Shown here piece after piece: positions 57,842 to 64,000 of a stretch of 64,000 nucleotides of DNA. The translations under genes were made by a program, and so were the position numbers. Positions within the stretch are counted from its first letter, which is position 1; every line of letters begins with the position of its first letter. The notes under the pieces are model-generated. The model was not told where the DNA came from and ran no database searches. It saw only the letters and a program-made list of their open reading frames with translations. Source of the stretch: Cephalotus follicularis (Eukaryota; Streptophyta; Magnoliopsida; Oxalidales; Cephalotaceae); NCBI GenBank assembly GCA_001972305.1, contig BDDD01002250.1:124001-188000 (forward strand), read 5' to 3'.

Positions 57842-58434
57842 ATCATGGCCTTTGCCACCCCGTTTAATTGTATTTACATATGTTATTTTGATGATTAACA
57901 AACATAGATTACTTGTATGCATGATTCTTCAAGTTATAACTTCACATACTCACTTGATCTTATGTCCAAAGTTGTGCCAAGAATGTTTATGCAGATACAG
58001 GCAATTCCAGCCGACTGGAGAGAAATCCAGTCGACTGCCAACGTTAGGAGTCGACTTCCAAAGTTATGTAGTCGACTGCATCTTCAACCAAAACCCAGAA
58101 TCTGTAGGAACAACAATCCAGTCAACTGCCACAGGGGTCCAGTCGACTGCCAGGCAAATCCAGTCGACTGTCACAGGGCATCAGTCGACTGCCATGGGTA
58201 CAAATTCAGGCAGAAGCTTCTGTAACATTTTACACCCAATCCAGCCGACTGAAGCAGGGGAACAGTCGACTGCCAGGGGGTCCAGTCGACTGCCAGGGAA
58301 TCCAGCCGACTGCTTTCTAAACCCTACACTCTTTACATTTCCGCAATTGTGTGTTTATGTTTATTGAATTATTTTGTGGTATTTTTGCTAGTAATTTTTA
58401 TAAGTCTATTCACCCCTCCTCTAGACTTCCTACA
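57842..58434 (+). repeat. 3' LTR K2, Sirevirus-like copia
   Basis: The end is well supported (ATTCACCCCTCCTCTAGACTTCCTACA, shortened here to its key CACCCCTCCTCTAG at 58411-58424, end 58434). The start is uncertain between 57626 and 57846. I place it near 57842, where the match to K1 begins. The sequence 57626-57841 is AT-rich and noncoding. The CAGTCGACTG array is at 58008-58318. Confidence 0.65.
58008..58318. repeat. Palindrome array, CAGTCGACTG type (LTR K2)
   Basis: Twelve sites in three groups. Measured steps are 20, 20, 21; then 21, 21, 21; then 21, 20, 20 bp. Sites are CAGTCGACTG, CAGCCGACTG, CAGTCAACTG and similar. Confidence 0.92.
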
Positions 58435-59756
58435 TATTTTTTATAAGATATATGCCTTATATCTTTTTAATTCCTTAGCCACCAAGTAAAGTCTTTACTT
58501 AGCCATTAAGCAAATTTTACTTAGCCACCAAGCTAAGTAATCAACACATTTTCTCTATCTTTTAGACACCACATGGGCAGCCAAAAGGAGGCATAAAAAT
58601 GCCTCAAAAAATTCGGTCAAAAGGAACATTACACATGCGCCTTTGAAAAGTCCACAAAAATGGGCTTAGCATATTTACAATAACGCCATAAATGAAATCA
58701 CTTTGAAGCAACCATGAACCTAGCCAATTTAAAGCATAAATTCGGCCCAAATGGGATGGTGAATCCCTAGCCCAATATTGTATAAGACCATAAGCACTCT
58801 CCCTAAAAAAATACCCAAATGCATTCGTTAGTGGCCCTTTGCTTGGAACATATCATTATGGTGATGCTTGAACTCATTTAAATGAAATGATATGTTTAGC
58901 AAATGAAATATTCTTTTGTAAAGTAACATCTTCCTTAGATGTTATCCTTTCACTAAAGGATATGTCACCTGACATATCAACCTGTTCCAAAATCAGGCGG
59001 GACCCGAAAGCTAGGTTGGTTCTCGGTACAAATGATATATTTCCCAGAAATCCTAGAAATCTGGTACGACTATCCCGATAGTCCAAGACTATCCTGTAGC
59101 CCCGGTGTGATCTCCAATCACCCCCAGATCCGTGTACACCACGTCTATCATTCGTTAGCCAGTTAAACCTGTACTTTATCACTGTCATCGGCACATGTGT
59201 CGTGTATCCCTTATCATCTTGACTCCGATCGCGACTAGGGTTTGGATTAATGTCACCCCTGGGTAAAACATGATAACTATAATTCCATGAACATATTGAG
59301 ACTATGAGAGATATCCCAAGAAACCTCTCGTTCCCAATATCCCAGTGTCCAGCCGAAACTTCAAGTCATCAATGGTCACAGATGTTATAGAGCTTATAAC
59401 CTTCAACACAGGTGTGATGATCCCATCTTGCGTACTGGCCCATACATCTCAATGCAGCTCACACAAGGCCTAAAGACAACCTTTTTGTCAGCACGTGGCT
59501 AGTGCTGGGGAAGGAGGAAATCAAAGCAAAGTAGTTACTGTACAATGCATGCCAGCCGCTCTGGTCTAAGGGCACAACGTAAATCATGTATGATCTACTA
59601 GTCACCTTTGACTAAACACTATCGTGAGAAATGGAACTCTATTGACAGAGGTGTTGACTCTCCAAATAGATAACCTATGGTGGGTCAGTTCCGTGTCATG
59701 CTCTAGGCATCCACTTGCATCAGCTTTAGGTAAACCCAAATGGCAATGAGATGATC
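58435..59756. other. Unidentified sequence left of the CACTA element
   Basis: Noncoding in all frames. It is continuous with 63688-64000 once the CACTA element is removed (GAGATGATC/CATCCCCC). The start has a short repeat (TTAGCCACCAAG, TTAGCCATTAAG) at 58480-58535. It may be part of another retrotransposon, but I found no LTR end, PBS or coding motif. Confidence 0.4.
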
Positions 59757-60180
59757 CACTACAAAAAAAATGGGGCTACGACGAGGGCACTTCCCCTCGC
59801 CGTCCCCTCGCCCTTGAGGGCACAGCGAGGGGAATACACCCTCGCCAATTTACTCCTCTCCATCCACTACAGAGAGGGTACGACGAGGGTGGATTCCCCT
59901 CGTCGTCCACTGCCCTCACCACAGAGAGGGTGTGGCTAGGGCAGTCTCCCCTCACCACGGTGCCCTCGCCATGGTGAGGGGACGTCCGATACCCTCGTCA
60001 TACCCTCGCCATGGCGAGGGTATGGCTAGGGCCCTGGAATGCCCCTCTCCTTGCCTCCCTCGACGTGCCCTCGCCATAGCAAGGGCATGGCGAGGGTTTA
60101 TGCCCTCGCCGTATACAGTTGCTGCAGAATGCCCTCGCCATGCCCTCGCCGAGCCATCGCCATTCTGCAGATTCTGCTGC
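59757..60180. repeat. CACTA left terminal and subterminal repeats
   Basis: TIR followed by about 18 copies of CCCTCGCC or GGCGAGGG in both orientations. Some are head to head as CCCTCGCCATGGCGAGGG (about 60004-60021). In En/Spm such motifs bind the element's own protein. Confidence 0.88.
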
Positions 60181-60460
60181 AGGAACTATCAGTAGAATCT
60201 ATGCCCTAAACTCCAAGCAAAACCTGCAATTCATTTCAGCAACAACCACAATAACAGTTTATATTTTACAATTCTCAGCAGTAGACACATTTCATTCATT
60301 CTTAACTAACAAAACAATGGAAAAAAGTTTTGTCAGCATTTTATAAAAAGGATAATATGTCAAATATTTTCCCCTTGGCCACCTGCAAGTCAAATGGTAT
60401 TTCGAATTAGTTTGAAACACAAATTAAGTTTATTAATCACCATAATCATAAATTTAGTTT

Positions 60461-61406
60461 ATTACTTACCCCAATCTGCAGCTGTCTCTCCATTGTGTGA
60501 CTGCCGCCAGTGTAGGTGGTGTGTGCTTCGTTCACCCTATTGACGGCATTTGTTCTTGCTTGCTTCTAAAAATCCTCGGACAACCACCTGTTCACCATTT
60601 CATCCCACACTGGCCGTGGTATCTCTGCAGGGCCATGCTGCATGCACTCCAGGCTCATCTGCTGCACCCCAGTGCCTGTCATTGCCTTCCTCCTATAGTT
60701 ACGCATCCATTTTGGGTAATTATCCTGCGCGTAACTGTGTGCATCAAATGGAAGAAATTGGAAGTACTCCTACAAAACATCAGTGCCAAAACAATTAGTC
60801 GGTCAAAAAAACCTAAATAATATTTACGATAAATTGAAATAGTTTTACCCACCAATAGTTTCTCCCACAGTAGTTCCTTCTCTGCATTAGAGGCCACTGG
60901 CTCCAAGTGATCCATGGCTGTAGTATTCTGCTTTTGATGATGGACGCTATCGTGTTCTTCACGTCCATCTCCTCGAAACACCTGCAATTAAACAAAAAAT
61001 TATTAGCACATACATCATAGGTTAGGTTTAAAAACATGTACTCAAATTACTAGTCACTTTACCCATTCGGACTGATATGCCGAATAGGTCTAGCGTCAAC
61101 CCCCTGCGGGGGCAAGTCCGCCTCCCTACTAGCTCCACTCATCTGTCGCTGATGGGAACCTGATTCAAAAACATGGTTACATTTCACTGTCAACATATAT
61201 AATAAAATATAACAAAAAAGCTTCAACAATACGAAAAATAGTCTAATGTCAAATATTGTAACATAACAAATTTTCTTACTAGCACTGGGAACATCGATAT
61301 CCTGCTACTGTGACTCCAGCTCCATGGAGTCCGGCTCGGGATGTGTAGAAATTGAGGGTGTGCTAGAGTCTCCACGGATAGAGAGATGCGAGACTCTCCG
61401 AGGCAT
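60461..61406 (-). pseudogene. CACTA second gene, Ptta/En/Spm (Transposase_24-like)
   Basis: Predicted from 61406 (MPRRVSHLSIRGDSSTPS) with a likely donor at 61279, exon 61159-about 61065 (SHQRQMSGASREADLPPQGVDARPIRHISPNG), exon 60981-60849 and exon 60769-60470 (EYFQFLPFDAHSYAQDNYPKWMRNYRRKAM...RPVWDEMVNRWLSEDF). Exon joints use GT..AG. The blocks IIKSRILQPWITW, EKELLWEKL and VWDEMVNRWLSEDF followed by NRVNEAHTPTLAAVTQ suit the second protein of plant CACTA elements. A TAG in exon 1, a frameshift inside exon 3 and a TAG after SEDF show it is not functional. It continues upstream or downstream in unclear exons. Confidence 0.6.
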
Positions 61407-61559
61407 ATCTACAAGAACTCACCATATTTAAAAATGATACAAACTACATACAGTTGTCCTACTATATATTATCAAATTACAATATCGTGTCACATTAGAA
61501 CATTAAGAATACTATTGCAAACAGTACTTACTACATATACTACACTATTAACTTACAGT

Positions 61560-62921
61560 TTAATCCATGCTATCAATATCCATGTCGTCCTGACTATCAG
61601 AATCATATTCCATCACTCCGTCCTCCTCTTTCGTGTCAGAAACATCGTATTCCCATTCGTCTTCCTCGTCATCCGTATTGTCACGGTCTGACGTAGGATC
61701 TCTTATTCGAACATCTGGAGACAATACTACCTCCTCCCATTCGTCATCTCCTCGAAGGGAATCTTGACTTTCAGGTCATAAATCAGCTATAAATGACCGT
61801 AGTGGATCGGTCGCGACATCTTCTTGCAATGTCATATCCATACCCAAATCATCGCCATCTTTTTCCTCATAATCAAGAAGGGTGTAGGAATTTCTGGGTT
61901 TCATTTTTATTATAGTCACCCACCCTTTGTACCTACGATCATTGGAAATGCTAGGTGCATAGAACACCTACATAGCCTAACTCGCTAGCATGAACGGCTC
62001 GTATGTGGGGAGTTCCTTTTCTGGGTTCAGCCGAATAATCCCAAACTCGTCAACTTTGGTACCTCTCTCCGAAGTGTCAACCCAATCACACTTGAATAAA
62101 ACAACATTGTTGTCTTTTCCATAGAAATCGATCTCCACGACGTCGACCAAGGCTCCGTAGAAGTCACTGCAACTTTCATTCCAAGTGCTTCCCTTGATCA
62201 TTACACCCCAATTTTGAGTTGTTGAGGTCCTCGATGCATCTCTCGTGTGAAACTTGTACCCGTTGACACATGCAACTATCTTTTTGTAGCCTAATCCCAA
62301 TGTCTTCATAATTTGTTTCAACTTGTAATAAGACGCCGGCAACTTCTCGTCTTCAGGCATTCCGCTCTTAACGATCTGAAGAATTTCCTTGGCCCCTTCA
62401 TTGGGAATCCTATACTTGGACTTGACATTCATGAGTCGCGTCATCATAGACAGCTTCGTGCATTTTTTACAACCATTCCACAACGGTTCATCGGCATCCT
62501 TAAGCAGGTCGTAGAACTTCTTTGCATTGGGGTTCGGAAGTTCATCAGCCGTCTCGTCATGTTCACCAGTGTCAAAATCAAACCCCCCGGCATCCATTAC
62601 GAGATCAACAAAAGGATTGCTCAGACCCGAGGGGTCTGGCTGCTCTACTGCAGCCCGACGGCGTTCCCTCCTTTCCCCATGTTCATCCCACAACGTGTCA
62701 TGTGGGGTGAAACCCTTCTTCAACAAATGTAACCGCACTTCAGATCGAGTTCCAAACGCCCTTAACTTGCAACGGCTACAAGGACATTTTGTCTTACTAT
62801 CCCAGACAAAATCTTGGTTTGAAAATGCAAAATCTAAGAAAGCGAGCACACCCCTGTTAAATTCCTCCGTTAGTAACCCCCGGAAAACCCGTCTACTCAT
62901 CCGACTCCTGTCAACAGACAT
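61560..62921 (-). pseudogene. CACTA transposase gene with catalytic domain deleted
   Basis: Open for 314 codons from the ATG at 62921. Residues about 1-90 match the transposase-associated N-terminal domain (MSRRVFRGLLTEEF..., CPCSRCKL, LLKKGFTPHDTLWDEHGE). Residues 120-222 continue normally (KFYDLLKDADEPLWNGCKKCTKLSMMTRLMNVKSKYR, ASYYKLKQIMKTLGLGYKKIVAC). At about residue 224 the frame passes straight into the C-terminal domain usual after the catalytic core (VNGYKFHTRDASRTSTTQNWGVMIKGS...DFYGALVDVVEIDFYG..VVLFKCDWVD). Two TAG (probably from CAG) follow at LAS.AM.VFYAPS and a TGA near 61775. An acidic tail runs to a TAA at 61560. The core (DDE) domain is absent. Confidence 0.8.
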
Positions 62922-63529
62922 TTTTTCTACAAGCAGGGTAGAAGATTGTTATATTCAAGTATAATTTTCTCGATATGCATTGACTGAAGTGTATCTCACC
63001 ACCTTACTCTAAAAGGTATGGCCCTATCCCATTCCCGACTACGTACCTCCACTAATATCGTTATCCCGCGTGCATAGTTCACTCCGAGAAAATTTTGGCA
63101 GCATCTCCCCACGGTTCCTCAAACACACAAATTAAACTGAATTGATCGGTTTAATTATGCATCCGAGGAACATGTTTAAGAAGTGTAACCGAAACTTTCT
63201 TGAAGCAAATTATGTACACAAGATAACGATATATCCTACAGTGGACATACGTATGCGAGAACTGTCCGAACTGGACAATTCATGATTCACTCCTATTGAA
63301 CGAATCATGAACAATTTAGAACTAGAAATCGATACCTGGATTCGATGATTGGAGGTTGGATCTGGAGCTTGGAGCACTACTGAACTGGTGTGATTGTGCT
63401 TGGAAATCAAGGAGAGAAAGGGAGCAGCGACAGGGAGAGAGGGGGAGAGCAGGAGTAGCGGCGGGAGGGAGGAAAGGGAGAAAAGAAAGAGAGAAAGAAA
63501 AAAAAGGAGATGTCGGCAATTTAGGGTAA

Positions 63530-63684
63530 GCGAAAGGCAAGGGCATGGCGAGGGCAATTAATGCCCTCGCCATGGCGAGGGTAACATTTCCCTCGCCATT
63601 CTCTTTTTAATTAAAAAAATAAAAAAATTGCTCAACGGCGAGGGGATCACTTGCCCTCGCCATTGACCCTTTTTTTTTGTAGTG
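63530..63684. repeat. CACTA right subterminal and terminal repeats
   Basis: GGCGAGGG and CCCTCGCC motifs, including the head-to-head CCCTCGCCATGGCGAGGG (63563-63580), then the TIR. Sequence 62922-63530 between gene and repeats is a noncoding leader, C/T-rich on the minus strand. Confidence 0.88.
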
Positions 63685-63687
63685 ATC

Positions 63688-64000
63688 CATCCCCCACACA
63701 CAAGAGGGCAAGTATAATACGGCAAGTCTTTGCGATTCATCAATTGCCCAATGAGAGTGAACCTATGACTTGGAACATTTTGTCACAACGGAGTAAGGAT
63801 CTCATTCTCATAACCTCTCAGGCATGAGATCCAACCATTTATGGACAGGGCACTATATGTGTATTCAGTTAACATGGTGATTAACTGATCCGATTCAACG
63901 ATTTGGGATTGATGCATATAGCTAAAATGCCAATCTTTCATGAATATGCACAATATAACATGAATGGAACTAAGAATGTATTGAAAAAGAGTGTATCATA
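63688..64000. other. Unidentified sequence right of the CACTA element
   Basis: It continues 58435-59756. No coding similarity, LTR end or repeat was recognised in these 313 bases. Confidence 0.4.

Larger units (their letters stand above)
59757..63684 (-). mobile_element. CACTA (En/Spm-type) DNA transposon with deleted transposase
   Basis: Left end CACTACAAAAAAAATGG (59757) and right end CCCTTTTTTTTTGTAGTG (63684) form terminal inverted repeats starting CACTA. The 3-bp TSD ATC is at 59754-59756 and 63685-63687. Both ends carry arrays of CCCTCGCC/GGCGAGGG. Two genes lie on the minus strand: a transposase gene that has lost its catalytic middle and a second En/Spm-type gene. The 3928-bp length is short for an autonomous CACTA element. 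It may have been moved by a full-length relative. Confidence 0.93.

Noticed and set aside
58008-58318. Regular repeats with about 20-bp steps that look CRISPR-like
   Set aside because: The conserved word is only about 10 bp, varies between sites and lies in plant LTRs; no cas genes, and the surrounding DNA is eukaryotic.

Overview
The window is intergenic DNA from a plant nuclear genome, almost certainly a large, repeat-rich angiosperm genome. I see no host gene, tRNA, rRNA or CRISPR array. Nearly every base can be assigned to LTR retrotransposons (Ty3/gypsy Tekay/Del-like chromoviruses, one Ty3/gypsy Athila-like element, Ty1/copia Sirevirus-like pieces) plus one CACTA DNA transposon. All coding regions carry stops, frameshifts, deletions or insertions, so every protein entry is listed as a pseudogene. 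The lineage cannot be narrowed further from sequence alone.

Layout. The elements form a deep nest, worked out from TG..CA termini, 5-bp target-site duplications (TSDs), primer-binding sites (PBS), polypurine tracts (PPT) and split reading frames. My names for them are letters. Outermost is element B2 (+), whose LTR is split by the Athila-like element I (-, 33877-41058) and by the pol-less element A2 (-, 41319-50844, TSD AAGTG). Inside I sits the chromovirus F (+, 8426-33876). Inside F sit element E (-, 1-8425, carrying solo LTR A1 at 639-4827), the copia-like solo LTR G (9259-10237), the solo LTR B1 (11958-14908, TSD CTCAG) and the solo LTR H (16963-32503, TSD TCGAC). H is split by element D (+, 17909-30658, TSD CGGTC), and the 5' LTR of D is split by element C (-, 20089-25458, TSD TTACC). 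The deepest chain is B2 > I > F > H > D > C.

Right part. From 53195 there is the PBS of B2, an unidentified fragment, a Sirevirus-like LTR fragment, a 25-base assembly gap (54576-54600), a C-family LTR fragment, an open frame resembling the 'putative plant transposon protein' family with a coiled-coil tail, a Sirevirus-like run of several polypurine tracts, and a second Sirevirus-like LTR. A CACTA transposon (59757-63684, TSD ATC) with an internally deleted transposase gene lies in unidentified sequence.

Main unexplained signal. Nearly every LTR family here carries an array of short perfect or near-perfect palindromes spaced about 20-22 bp apart, with variable spacers. The core differs between arrays: GTCGAC in CAGTCGACTG or GCGTCGACGC, ATCGAT in GACATCGATGTC, CAGCTG in GTCAGCTGAC, and GCATGC in family B. 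The same words occur in Ty1/copia and Ty3/gypsy LTRs. Two Sirevirus-like LTRs share a 128-bp head with one mismatch but then carry different palindrome words. This looks like an exchangeable, phased palindrome module inside LTRs and is the part of the window most worth following up.
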